A stretch of 18,573 nucleotides of DNA from assembly GCA_013813755.1 (NCBI GenBank), contig JACCRD010000085.1:1-18573 (forward strand), written 5' to 3'. Of this stretch, positions 6,747 through 14,381 are shown piece by piece. This stretch comes from Acidobacteriota bacterium (GTDB taxonomy: Bacteria > Acidobacteriota > Blastocatellia > Pyrinomonadales > Pyrinomonadaceae). A program made the position numbers and the translations under genes. The first letter of the stretch is position 1; each line of letters begins with the position of its first letter. The notes below the pieces were generated by a model, which worked only from the letters and a program-made list of their open reading frames with translations, was not told the DNA's origin and searched no databases.

Positions 6747-6786
6747 TTTGAAAATCTGAGAATTGTCAGAAAAATTTTATCTTCCG

Positions 6787-7149
6787 TTAAGCATTGTAAT
6801 CAGGCGGATAATAGATTAGTTCGACCACATTTTCGCCGACGCCTCTGGTATAAAAAGACACGGTTCTGTCCCGATGTTCTTTGAGCGGACGGCTTTCTTT
6901 TTCGGCGGCGGATTTTAGTTCTTCGAGCGTTTCAATTTTCAAACCGATGTGTTCGGGATGTTTTGAAGCGGGCGGAAGAAGCGCGATTCCGAATCCGCGC
7001 GCGTCACGCAGCATTGCCCAATCTTCGTAGAGCGATTCAACCGTAAAACCCAAACGTCTGTATTCTTCAACATCTCCCGCCAAATCGTCAGTTTTCACCG
7101 CCAAATGATCGACTGTTCCCGCAAAACGTAAATCTTTTTCATTTTCCAT
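6787..7149 (-). CDS. VOC (glyoxalase/bleomycin-resistance fold) protein
   Basis: This cytoplasmic protein of about 120 residues has the vicinal oxygen chelate fold. From ATG 7149 the likely metal ligands are H15 (VDHLAV), H66 (HIGLKI) and E111 (VVELIYYP), consistent with a metal-dependent enzyme of the glyoxalase I or related type; the substrate cannot be told. An ATG twelve bases further upstream (7161) is in frame, but I prefer 7149: GGAG lies 6 bases before it, whereas the upstream ATG overlaps that ribosome site. The AAG glycosylase gene follows 40 bases downstream. Confidence 0.85.
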   Translation of the reverse strand: MENEKDLRFAGTVDHLAVKTDDLAGDVEEYRRLGFTVESLYEDWAMLRDARGFGIALLPPASKHPEHIGLKIETLEELKSAAEKESRPLKEHRDRTVSFYTRGVGENVVELIYYPPDYNA

Positions 7150-7231
7150 ATTCAACTCCATATCTGTAAAATTTTAACAATCCCACAATTCTTTTTAAAC
7201 ACCGAATTTATAACTTCCCATCTGACGAAAA

Positions 7232-7271
7232 TAAAAATGGACAATGCCTGCAAAAAACATTATCCATTTTA
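7232..7271 (-). terminator. Intrinsic terminator after the secreted TPR-like gene
   Basis: AAAATGGACAATG pairs with CATTATCCATTTT (12 of 13 pairs) around an 11-base loop and is flanked by A/T runs. It lies 20 bases past the stop codon of the gene at 7292-8623. Confidence 0.7.
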
Positions 7272-7291
7272 AGTTTACAAAAAGTAAAAAT

Positions 7292-8623
7292 TTAGCTTTT
7301 CTTGCGAGCAGCAGGTTTAGCGATTTTCTGCGGCGCGACACTTTGTTCTTTTTTTAGTGTTTCAATCAAACCTTTCGCGTCCGTTTTATACTTGTGCGAA
7401 TCAGGAGCGAGGTCTGAAAATTTTTGCAGATAATTAGCTCCCTGCTGAAATTTACTTTTATCGCTGTTGATGTAACCAACGTTGACCAGACTGAATCCGG
7501 CGCCCGCTAGTGCTTCGATGTTGTCGGGCGTCTGAACCAAAACTTTTTCAAATTCAACAATCGCCAAATCGAATTCCTGCGAATCCTGCAAAGCTTCGGC
7601 GAGCGCTAACTGAGCGTCTGATTTCTTTTTCGCATCAGTTTCAAGCGCGATATATTCTGAAAAAGCAGTCAGCGTTTCCTTACCTTTCGTGCGGTCGGCG
7701 CCGGTTTTAGTCATCAGGCGATAAGCTTCTTTTCGATTAGCCAGAGCCTGAAATTTATTCGCGTCGTAGTTTTTTTGAACTGTTGCGTCCGGCGCGGTCG
7801 CGCCCGTCAGAAGCTTAATTGCTTTATCAGAAGCGGTTACCGCATTTGCATAATCCGCTTTTACCGAGTCCATCGCTGCTTTTTTTGCCGCCGCATCCGG
7901 ATTTTTAACGCCTAGGTTATAATTAATTGTTGCGCGGTTGATTAAAACCGAAGATTTGTTATTCAGCAAAACAGGCGCGGTGCCCGCAAAATCAGGGTCA
8001 GCGTTGTATCCTTCATCAAACTTGGCGATAGCTAAATCGAAATTTTTAGCTTCAAATGCTTTGCTGCCTTCTTCGAGGGAAGTTTTAATAATCGTTGTTG
8101 ACTGCTCAATTTTTTTATTCTTGGATGTTACATCGGCAACCTGTTTATCGTATTCAGCCTGCTGTTTCTTTTGTTCAGCAGTCAATTCGGCAGGCTTCCC
8201 TCCAACAGGAGCAGCGGCAGCAGTCGAAGTATCCGCAAGCGCTTTTCTTACTTCATCTTCAGCCAGACGTTTTCCATCGCCTTCGTTGAGCGTGATTACG
8301 AGATTTTCTGAGCCGGCTTTAACGTTTGCCAGAAAGTCGGATTTAACGCCTTGCGCACTAATTGATAATGTAAGCATTGAGCCGATCGGCAAGCCCGCAA
8401 AATTAAAATTACCTTTCTTGTCTGTTTTGGCAGACGGAAATTTGGCTTTTATGTCGGTGCGAAAAACCTCAACCATCGCTCCGGCGACTGGCGCGGTTGT
8501 GCCGTCAGCTTTTTTTAGCTCGACTCGCCCGCTGATGGGCGCAGTTTGAGCAAAAATCGCAATAGTACCGGTTAAAAATAAAGCAATTGCTAAAAGGGAA
8601 GCAAAATAATTTTTACGAAACAT
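7292..8623 (-). CDS. Secreted carboxypeptidase-regulatory-like / TPR protein
   Basis: This exported protein of about 443 residues probably acts in the cell envelope. The N-terminus MFRKNYFASLLAIALFLTG followed by IFAQ is a signal peptide, with cleavage probably after the AQ. Residues 26-110 form an Ig-like domain of the CarboxypepD_reg type (SGRVELKKADG, VEVFRTDIKAKFP, GNFNFAGLPIG). An alanine- and lysine-rich coiled-coil-like linker follows at about 115-185. The rest is helical with TPR-like repeats (AFEAKNFDLAIAKFDEGY, ALQDSQEFDLAIVEFEKVL). The C-terminus is basic (KIAKPAARKKS). I chose ATG 8623 because GGAGG lies 8 bases upstream; an in-frame TTG at 8638 overlaps that ribosome site. No enzymatic motif is visible. 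Proteins of this layout are common in Acidobacteriota, and the precise role is unknown. Confidence 0.8.
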   Translation of the reverse strand: MFRKNYFASLLAIALFLTGTIAIFAQTAPISGRVELKKADGTTAPVAGAMVEVFRTDIKAKFPSAKTDKKGNFNFAGLPIGSMLTLSISAQGVKSDFLANVKAGSENLVITLNEGDGKRLAEDEVRKALADTSTAAAAPVGGKPAELTAEQKKQQAEYDKQVADVTSKNKKIEQSTTIIKTSLEEGSKAFEAKNFDLAIAKFDEGYNADPDFAGTAPVLLNNKSSVLINRATINYNLGVKNPDAAAKKAAMDSVKADYANAVTASDKAIKLLTGATAPDATVQKNYDANKFQALANRKEAYRLMTKTGADRTKGKETLTAFSEYIALETDAKKKSDAQLALAEALQDSQEFDLAIVEFEKVLVQTPDNIEALAGAGFSLVNVGYINSDKSKFQQGANYLQKFSDLAPDSHKYKTDAKGLIETLKKEQSVAPQKIAKPAARKKS

Positions 8624-8806
8624 TAGAAAAACCTCCAAGAATTAATTGTTAAAAATTGTGCAAAAACCTTTTTCTGAGATGTCTGAGCCAAAAAAAGAGT
8701 TGTTACGTTAATGTTTATCTTAACTTAAATTTGACCAAATTTTGAAGACGAAAAGTTTATTTATCGAAATTTGTTAAAAATTTTAGCTGTGTTATCGTAG
8801 CTTTTG

Positions 8807-8812
8807 TATAAT
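8807..8812 (+). promoter_or_regulatory. -10 element of the serC promoter
   Basis: A perfect TATAAT lies 30 bases before the serC ATG, giving a leader of about 22 bases. No good -35 element is visible at 17 bases; TAGCTG is the sequence there. An activator or a sigma variant might compensate. Confidence 0.5.
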
Positions 8813-8841
8813 TTAACACAAGCTTTGACAGGGAAAAATCA

Positions 8842-9930
8842 ATGACGAAAAAAGTTTATAATTTCAGCGCCGGTCCTGCCATTCTGCCGACCGAAGTTCT
8901 GGAAAAAGCTCAAAACGAATTGCTTTCGCTGGACGGAATCGGAATGAGCGTAATGGAAATCAGTCATCGCTCGAAGCATTTTGAAGCGATTTTGAGCAGT
9001 GCGGTCAGCGGCATCCGTGAACTTTTACGGGTTCCCGAAAATTACAAGGTTTTGTTTCTGCAGGGCGGCGCAAGTCTGCAATTTTCGATGATTCCGTTAA
9101 ATTTTTTGGGTAAGAACGAAGCGGCGGATTATATTGTGACTGGAACGTGGGGCAAAAAAGCGGTTAAGGAAGCCAGGCGCTGCGGCAGTGTTAATACGAT
9201 TTTTTCAACCGCTGACACAAATTTCAGATCCGTCCCGGCTCAAAATGAAATTCACTTTTCCGAAAACGCAAATTATGTTCACTACACTTCAAACGAAACA
9301 ATCGAGGGCGTGGAATTTAAATATGATTTGGACGGACAAGGCGTTCCGGTCGTTTGCGACGCTTCTTCAAATATTCTTTCAAAATTAATCGATATCGAAA
9401 AACACGCGCTTATTTACGCCGGAGCGCAAAAAAATATCGGACCTTCCGGTGTAACTCTGGTCATTATCCGCGACGATTTGATTGAAAAAGTTCCTGAAAA
9501 TCAACATTCGATGTTCGATTACCGAGCGCTTGCCGAAAACAATTCGATGCTCAATACGCCGAACACCTGGGGAATTTATATTATTAATCTGGTTTGTGAA
9601 CATCTCAAAAAACACGGCGGACTCGCCCGAATGGAAAAGAAAAACGAGGATAAAGCAAAACTTCTCTATGAGGCAATTGACGGCAGCGACGGCTTTTATT
9701 TCGGACACGCCGACAGAGAAGCGCGGTCTTTAATGAATGTTACGTTCCGCTTACCGTCCGAAGAACTCGAAAAACAATTTGCCGCTGAAGCCGCGGCGCG
9801 AAATTTAGACGGACTCAAAGGACATCGCTCGGTTGGCGGCATTCGCGCTTCCATCTACAATGCTTTCCCAAAAGAAGGCGTTGAAGCATTGGTTGATTTT
9901 ATGAAAGATTTTGCGCAAAAAAATGGATAA
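8842..9930 (+). CDS. serC: Phosphoserine aminotransferase
   Basis: This 362-residue PLP enzyme catalyses the second step of serine synthesis, transferring the amino group from glutamate to 3-phosphohydroxypyruvate. The N-terminus YNFSAGPAILP is the SerC signature. GGASLQF (75-81) binds the cofactor phosphate, W103 stacks on the PLP ring, D173 contacts its nitrogen, and K197 in GAQKNIGPSG is the Schiff-base lysine. The C-terminal GHRSVGGIRASIYNA is also typical. Its length matches the E. coli enzyme. AGGGA precedes the ATG by 8 bases. It stands alone between divergent and convergent neighbours, with its own -10 element and terminator, and no serA or serB is next to it. Confidence 0.97.
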   Translation: MTKKVYNFSAGPAILPTEVLEKAQNELLSLDGIGMSVMEISHRSKHFEAILSSAVSGIRELLRVPENYKVLFLQGGASLQFSMIPLNFLGKNEAADYIVTGTWGKKAVKEARRCGSVNTIFSTADTNFRSVPAQNEIHFSENANYVHYTSNETIEGVEFKYDLDGQGVPVVCDASSNILSKLIDIEKHALIYAGAQKNIGPSGVTLVIIRDDLIEKVPENQHSMFDYRALAENNSMLNTPNTWGIYIINLVCEHLKKHGGLARMEKKNEDKAKLLYEAIDGSDGFYFGHADREARSLMNVTFRLPSEELEKQFAAEAAARNLDGLKGHRSVGGIRASIYNAFPKEGVEALVDFMKDFAQKNG

Positions 9931-9933
9931 TTC

Positions 9934-9968
9934 AACGGAATGCGAACTGAAGTTCGTACTCCGTTTTT
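9934..9968 (+). terminator. Intrinsic terminator after serC
   Basis: The arm 9934-9947 pairs with 9952-9965 over 14 positions, with one mismatch and one G-U, around a TGAA tetraloop and followed by a short T-run. It starts four bases after the serC stop codon. Confidence 0.8.
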
Positions 9969-9992
9969 GATCATAGTTAGCCTAATCGGCGG

Positions 9993-11423
9993 CTAAATCT
10001 TTTCTAAAACTTCTAAAAGTTCCACTTCTTCAAGCTCAGAAACTGTCCGCAAATCAATTAAAACCTGTTCATCTACAATCCGCGCAATCACCGCCGGTTT
10101 GGAAAGCCGCAATTCTTTTTCCAAAATTGCCGCTGATATTTTTTCGTGTTTCAGCGCCAGTAAAGTTGTTTTTAGCTCAATCATTGGGGCGGAGCCGCCA
10201 CCGACAACTGAATTTCCTTCGATAACGGCAACATTGAAATAATTATTTTCACCGCGCTTACGATGTAATTTTCGGGCAAATTTTTCGATTCTTTCCTTAA
10301 TTTCAGCTTCGGTCATCGAAAGCATTCGCCACACAGGAATTTCTTCCAAAACGGTTTCGCGGCGATAAATTTCCAGTGTCGCTTCAAGTGCGGCGTAAAT
10401 CATTTTATCAACACGCAAAGCGCGATAGAGCGGATGTTTCCTCAACTTTTCAATCACTTCCCGCCGCCCGACAATTAGTCCTGACTGCACGCCGCCGAGA
10501 AGTTTGTCGCCGCTAAAGGTTACAACGTCCGCGCCTTTGCTTATTGATTGGCTGATAACCGGTTCATCCTCCAAATCATACTTGCTCAAGTCGAACATCG
10601 CGCCCGAACCGGCGTCTTCAAAAAGCAAAATATTGTTTCGATGGGCTAATTCCGCCAGCTCCTGTAAATCCGGCGTCTGCGTAAATCCAATGATTCTGTA
10701 ATTTGACGGATGAACCTTTAAAATAATTCGGGTATTTTCGCTGATCGCTTTTTCGTAATCAGAAATTTTTGTTCGATTCGTCGCGCCAACTTCTTTTAGG
10801 ATCGCGCCGGATTGTTCCAGAACCTCCGGAATGCGAAAATCGCCGCCGATTTCAACCATCTCGCCGCGTGAAATTATCGCTTCTCCGCCTTTTGCCAGAG
10901 CGCTTAAAACTAAAATTGTCGCCGCCGCGCAATTATTAACAATCAGAGCGCTTTCCGCGCCCGTCAGTTCGGCTAGAAGCTTTTCGGCGTATGCCCCGCG
11001 CTGTCCGCGTTTTCCGGTTTCGAGATCGTATTCGAGCGCGCAGTAGCCGGACGCTTCTTCAAAAATCGCCTTTCGCGCAGCATCGGCAAGCGGCGCGCGA
11101 CCCAAATTTGTATGAATAACTACGCCCGTCGCATTAATAACTTTTCGAAGCCGCGCGTCTCGAGCTTTTCCCCAACATTCTATGAGACGTTTTTCGCTTT
11201 CTTCGAGCAAATCTCCACGTGAAAAAAGCGGCGCGACTGCCTGCGAAGAATTTTCCCGCATTTCCGTTCGCAGTTGTTCGATCGCTTGACGCGTAAGCAC
11301 AGACAGATATTTTAACCCGGCTTCGGGAAGAATAATTTGCGCCGTCTGAGAGCGGAGAACTTCATCAACCGAAGGTAAAAATCTTAAATTCACTGTTTGA
11401 TTGGTTACTTCCCGAGCTTTCAT
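9993..11423 (-). CDS. selA: L-seryl-tRNA(Sec) selenium transferase
   Basis: This 476-residue PLP enzyme converts seryl-tRNA(Sec) to selenocysteyl-tRNA(Sec) using selenophosphate. The N-terminal selenocysteine-synthase domain is followed by INATGVVIHTNLGRAPL (96-112), IVNNCAAATILVLSALA (161-177), LFEDAGSGAM (267-276) and the PLP lysine K307 in FSGDKLLGGVQSG. The length fits bacterial SelA. Its presence implies that the organism decodes UGA as selenocysteine, yet selB, selD and tRNA-Sec are not in this window. The gene converges on serC; serine is the precursor carried by tRNA-Sec, but adjacency in convergent orientation does not show co-regulation. Confidence 0.95.
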   Translation of the reverse strand: MKAREVTNQTVNLRFLPSVDEVLRSQTAQIILPEAGLKYLSVLTRQAIEQLRTEMRENSSQAVAPLFSRGDLLEESEKRLIECWGKARDARLRKVINATGVVIHTNLGRAPLADAARKAIFEEASGYCALEYDLETGKRGQRGAYAEKLLAELTGAESALIVNNCAAATILVLSALAKGGEAIISRGEMVEIGGDFRIPEVLEQSGAILKEVGATNRTKISDYEKAISENTRIILKVHPSNYRIIGFTQTPDLQELAELAHRNNILLFEDAGSGAMFDLSKYDLEDEPVISQSISKGADVVTFSGDKLLGGVQSGLIVGRREVIEKLRKHPLYRALRVDKMIYAALEATLEIYRRETVLEEIPVWRMLSMTEAEIKERIEKFARKLHRKRGENNYFNVAVIEGNSVVGGGSAPMIELKTTLLALKHEKISAAILEKELRLSKPAVIARIVDEQVLIDLRTVSELEEVELLEVLEKI

Positions 11424-11509
11424 AAAATTATCTTAACTGAATCGGAACGCAAATAGAGTATTATTTGAAATTGTAGCTTTGTTTCATTTGAAAAAATTAT
11501 TCGCAAAAC

Positions 11510-11542
11510 AAAAAAAGCGACTCATAATAAGCCGCTTTTTTT
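11510..11542 (-). terminator. Intrinsic terminator after the cold-shock gene
   Basis: A 10-bp stem AAAAAAAGCG/CGCTTTTTTT encloses a 13-base loop, giving T-runs in both directions. It lies about 55 bases past the cold-shock stop codon and upstream of selA, separating their transcription. Confidence 0.75.
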
Positions 11543-11595
11543 CAGTTTAAAACGCTGCCCGACCTTTTGTAAAAAACCGGAAGCACACAAAATGG

Positions 11596-11814
11596 TTAAA
11601 CTTCAGACTCGACTCGTAAAACGTTTTCCGCCTGTGGACCTTTCGGTCCGGTCGTGACTTCATACTCGACGTCTTGCCCCTGCATCAAGGTTTTATAACC
11701 TTCACCCGATATCGCGCTGTAATGCACGAAAATATCCTGCTCGCCCGGTTGTTCGATAAAACCGTAACCTTTTGCGTTGTTAAACCATTTGACCTTACCA
11801 ATTGTTTTTGACAT
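11596..11814 (-). CDS. CspA-family cold-shock protein
   Basis: This 72-residue single OB-fold nucleic-acid chaperone would bind single-stranded RNA and DNA and melt mRNA structure. It has the N-terminal GKVKWFNNAKGYGFI with RNP1 (KGYGFIEQ, 15-22) and RNP2 (DIFVHYS, 27-33), and the C-terminal GPKGPQAENV. The length is exactly that of the family. GTAGGAGGAATTAG gives a strong ribosome site, with GGAGG 11 bases before the ATG. The predicted promoter lies about 275 bases upstream, so the mRNA would have a long leader like the temperature-responsive cspA leader of E. coli. The gene could be cold-inducible or constitutive; the sequence does not say which. Confidence 0.96.
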   Translation of the reverse strand: MSKTIGKVKWFNNAKGYGFIEQPGEQDIFVHYSAISGEGYKTLMQGQDVEYEVTTGPKGPQAENVLRVESEV

Positions 11815-12079
11815 TTATTCTAATTCCTCCTACAAACTTCAGTGAATTTTTATTTTTTGAACATTTTTCAGATGTTCTTCCTCTAAGTTCTAAGCCGAGC
11901 GCGTTTTAAATAAAACACAGGCGAAAAAAAACAAATTTACGCCAAACAAAGCTGAAAAATTCATCTTCATCCGGCATAAATTAATAGAATTGCAAGAAAG
12001 TTCATTTTCTAACAAATGAAAAACCTTAAACTGCAAGATTTCTGGGGTTAAATTTTGTATTTGTTTTTTGATAGAACGA
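11815..12079 (-). promoter_or_regulatory. Long 5' leader of the cold-shock mRNA
   Basis: About 265 bases lie between the predicted start near 12079 and the ATG. The region is AT-rich and holds no ORF I accept. A short stem (TTCATTT at 12001-12007 with AAATGAA at 12014-12020) is visible. Long leaders that refold with temperature are established for cspA-type genes; whether this one does is inference. Confidence 0.45.
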
Positions 12080-12085
12080 AGGGAA

Positions 12086-12114
12086 ATTTAGCCGAAAACA
12101 CTGTCTGCTGTCAA
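12086..12114 (-). promoter_or_regulatory. Sigma-70-type promoter of the cold-shock gene
   Basis: On the minus strand a perfect TTGACA (12114-12109) and CTAAAT (12091-12086) are 17 bases apart. No better promoter was seen closer to the gene. Confidence 0.55.
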
Positions 12115-12119
12115 GACAT

Positions 12120-12296
12120 TACTTAACTTTTTTTGTAGATTCTTTCAATAAAATAATAAAATTGACATAAAGTTTTTGGCAAACGAAGATAAAACGTAAA
12201 TTTTCACAAGCACAATTGATAAAATTCCGTAAAATATTAAATAATTCATCAGAAAAACCAACAATCAAAAAAGTTTCATTTCTGATATCAAAAAAT
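12120..12296 (+). other. Upstream region of tryptophan 2,3-dioxygenase
   Basis: TTGACA at 12162-12167 is a good -35 candidate for the dioxygenase, but only weak -10 sequences follow at proper spacing. A reading frame from TTG at 12216 runs into the gene but adds 27 residues not typical of the family. No Shine-Dalgarno is visible before the ATG at 12297. Confidence 0.4.
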
Positions 12297-13076
12297 ATGA
12301 CAAACTACGGCGAAAACCCCCAGCTTTCTTATAATAAATACTTAAAAGTTCAACAACTAATTGAACTTCAGGAAAATCTCGCTCTGCCTGAAAAGCACGA
12401 CGAATTGTTGTTTATTATTATCCATCAAACTTTTGAATTGTGGTTTAAGCAAATTCTGCACGAACTCGACGCGACGATTTTATATATTAGAGATCGGCGT
12501 ATTATGCGTGCGGTTCGAAACATCGGGCGCGTGTGTGAAATCGAAAAAATTCTGGTTAATCAATTTAAGATTTTAGAAACGATGACGCCGCACGATTTTC
12601 TGCTGTTTCGGCAGGAACTCAAACCAGCGAGCGGATTTCAATCAACTCAGTTTCGCGAAATCGAATTTCTTTCAGGCTTAAAAGATGAAAAATTAATGCA
12701 GTTTTTTGACGAAGAGTTTGCGATTGAGCGATTAAATAAGCGATTCGGCGCTGAAACTCTGCACGATGCGTATTTTGGTTTTTTACACAATCAAGGTTTT
12801 GCCGTTGACAATTTTGAAACCCGCGTTGAATCAGTAATCAAAATTATTCGCGACATCGAACAGCACTCTGAAGAATTCGCGCTCCAGGAGGCGTTAATTG
12901 AACACGACGAACTCGTCTCGCACTGGCGTTTTCATCATATAAAAATGGTCGAGCGAACCGTCGGCGGTAAAATGGGAACGGGCGGTTCCGAAGGCGTCGG
13001 CTACTTGCAGACGACGCTTTCAAAACGTTTTTATCCGGAATTTTGGGAAGCGCGAACTCGCCTTGAAATAGAGTAA
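12297..13076 (+). CDS. kynA: Tryptophan 2,3-dioxygenase
   Basis: This heme enzyme cleaves the indole ring of tryptophan to N-formylkynurenine, the first step of the kynurenine pathway. From ATG 12297 it is 259 residues, at the short end for the family. Distal H43 lies in FIIIHQTFELWFKQ and proximal heme ligand H214 in HWRFHHIKMVER. FRQELKPASGFQS (104-116) carries the substrate-carboxylate arginine region, and GKMGTGGSEGVGYL is the family loop. I prefer ATG 12297 because family homology starts right after it (YGENPQLSYNKYL); the frame continues upstream to a TTG at 12216. No kynureninase or formamidase gene is adjacent, so the rest of the pathway must be elsewhere or absent. Confidence 0.94.
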   Translation: MTNYGENPQLSYNKYLKVQQLIELQENLALPEKHDELLFIIIHQTFELWFKQILHELDATILYIRDRRIMRAVRNIGRVCEIEKILVNQFKILETMTPHDFLLFRQELKPASGFQSTQFREIEFLSGLKDEKLMQFFDEEFAIERLNKRFGAETLHDAYFGFLHNQGFAVDNFETRVESVIKIIRDIEQHSEEFALQEALIEHDELVSHWRFHHIKMVERTVGGKMGTGGSEGVGYLQTTLSKRFYPEFWEARTRLEIE

Positions 13077-13083
13077 AACTCGA

Positions 13084-13148
13084 TTAGTGGTAAGTGAAAT
13101 ACAAAAAAAATTTTGTATTTCACTTACCACTTACCGTTTACCACTGTC
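13084..13148. repeat. Heptad repeat array B1 with perfect 20-bp palindrome
   Basis: A perfect inverted repeat pairs 13087-13106 with 13111-13130 (20 bp, or 21 counting the next A-T) around an AAAA loop. The right arm continues into direct 7-base units CACTTAC, CACTTAC, CGTTTAC and CACTGTC (13121-13148), and the left side starts TTAGTGG, TAAGTGA. The hairpin could also end dioxygenase transcription, but it lacks a T-run after the stem. The unit GTAAACG (complement of CGTTTAC) recurs in the array at 14307-14341. Confidence 0.85.
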
Positions 13149-13218
13149 GCCGCGACTACAACTTTGACGCTTGCCCGCGCATCGAACTTTTTGAATTGTT
13201 GATATTAAAGGAGTTTAT

Positions 13219-14331
13219 ATGCTTTTGTCGTCACAAAGAATTTTACTGCTTGTAATTTTTCTCTCCGTTTCTTTCTCTGCCGCCGTCAAAGGGCAGTCAC
13301 CAACTCCGACGCCACTCCAGACTGATGATACTGAAAAAATATTTACCGAAGAAATTAAGCTGAATGTTTCCGCTCTTGACCGCAACGGTAAGTTTGTCGC
13401 GGGCGTTGACAAAGAAGATTTGGTGATAATGGAAGACGGGCGGATTCATCAGGCGGACAGTATTCGGCGAATTCCCGCGAATATTTTAATCGTGTTGGAC
13501 ACCGGCGGCGAGATGCGGCAGGCGAAAAATTTTGACCACACAAAGAAAACGGCGGAAAATTTAATCCACGCGCTGCAGCCTGAAGATTCGGTAGCGATTA
13601 TGCAGTATCACGATAAAGTTGAAATTATCGCCGAATGGACAACCAACAAAACAGAAGCTCTGACAATATTAAAAACCAAAGCAAATTTTGGCAAGCGTTC
13701 CGTATTTTTCAACGCGCTCGAAACCGCCACAAAATTCTTGCAGAAAAGCAGGCTCGACAATCGGCATCTCGTTCTCATTACCGACGGCACCGACACTTTT
13801 AATAACAAAACTCAGAGAGATGCGGTGATGCAAAATCTTCTGGCAACCGACGTAAACGTCCACGTGATCAGCTACACGCAGCTTGAACGCGCCGACATCG
13901 AACCGCGCACCAAAGGAATTGCTACTTCGCCATCGCCGAAAGCAATTCCCGCAGAAGTTGCCGGGCAGATGCCGAACGGAGTCCGCGATACAGCTGTAAC
14001 GGCAAATATTTTGTCAATGAACATTGACCGGGTGTTTTTAAGGAAAATGCGCGAAAGAAAGCAGGAGTTAATTGACGGCGAAAAATATCTGGCGGCACTT
14101 TCCAAAGACACCAACGGCGAATTCATCCTGCCCGAATCAAAAGAAGAAATGCTCGACAAACCCGCACTGATCGCCCGCATAATAGATTCGAGTTATGTCG
14201 TAACTTATGCGCCGAAGCGTGCCTTATCCGAATCAGAGGCGGGAGAAGTTCGCATTATCGAAGTTTCTTCACGCCGACCAAATCTACAGGTTCAAGCACG
14301 CCGAAAGTTAGTGGTTAGTAGTAAACGCTAA
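13219..14331 (+). CDS. Secreted VWA protein, acidobacterial VWFA-related type
   Basis: This 370-residue exported protein has an N-terminal signal peptide (LLLVIFLSVSFSAAVKGQS, about 1-26) followed by a proline/threonine-rich stretch. Residues 45-85 (IKLNVSALDRNGKFVAGV) form the lead-in domain typical of acidobacterial VWFA-related proteins (TIGR03436-like). The VWA fold runs from LIVLDTGGEM (90-99) through LVLITDGTDTF (184-194) to about residue 340. The metal-site motif is DxGxE (D94, G96, E98) instead of DxSxS, so metal-dependent ligand binding may be altered. GGAG lies 6 bases before the ATG. The last eight codons and the stop derive from a heptad repeat array. Its role is unknown; adhesion or envelope protein contacts are plausible. 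Confidence 0.88.
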   Translation: MLLSSQRILLLVIFLSVSFSAAVKGQSPTPTPLQTDDTEKIFTEEIKLNVSALDRNGKFVAGVDKEDLVIMEDGRIHQADSIRRIPANILIVLDTGGEMRQAKNFDHTKKTAENLIHALQPEDSVAIMQYHDKVEIIAEWTTNKTEALTILKTKANFGKRSVFFNALETATKFLQKSRLDNRHLVLITDGTDTFNNKTQRDAVMQNLLATDVNVHVISYTQLERADIEPRTKGIATSPSPKAIPAEVAGQMPNGVRDTAVTANILSMNIDRVFLRKMRERKQELIDGEKYLAALSKDTNGEFILPESKEEMLDKPALIARIIDSSYVVTYAPKRALSESEAGEVRIIEVSSRRPNLQVQARRKLVVSSKR

Positions 14332-14341
14332 GTGATGAGTA
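14307..14341 (+). repeat. Heptad repeat array B2 over the VWA gene stop codon
   Basis: Five 7-base units read GTTAGTG, GTTAGTA, GTAAACG, CTAAGTG and ATGAGTA. They encode the last residues of the VWA protein (LVVSSKR) and its TAA at 14329-14331. The units match the family at 13084-13148, in the orientation complementary to that array's right half. Confidence 0.75.
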
Positions 14342-14381
14342 AAAAATTCTAACTAACAAACCGATCCTATTTCTGCACAAA

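Noticed and set aside
7938..8549. Plus-strand 203-codon ORF opposite the secreted TPR-like gene
   Set aside because: The minus strand has a signal peptide, a well-placed ribosome site and recognisable domains. The plus frame has none of these.
12216..12296. N-terminal extension of tryptophan 2,3-dioxygenase from a TTG codon
   Set aside because: The 27 extra residues are lysine- and asparagine-rich with no family similarity and no ribosome site. Homology begins just after ATG 12297.
13087..13130. Palindrome after the dioxygenase as an ordinary terminator
   Set aside because: The stem is unusually long and perfect, no T-run follows it, and its units belong to a repeat family seen elsewhere in the window. 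A termination role is possible but not the best explanation of its origin.
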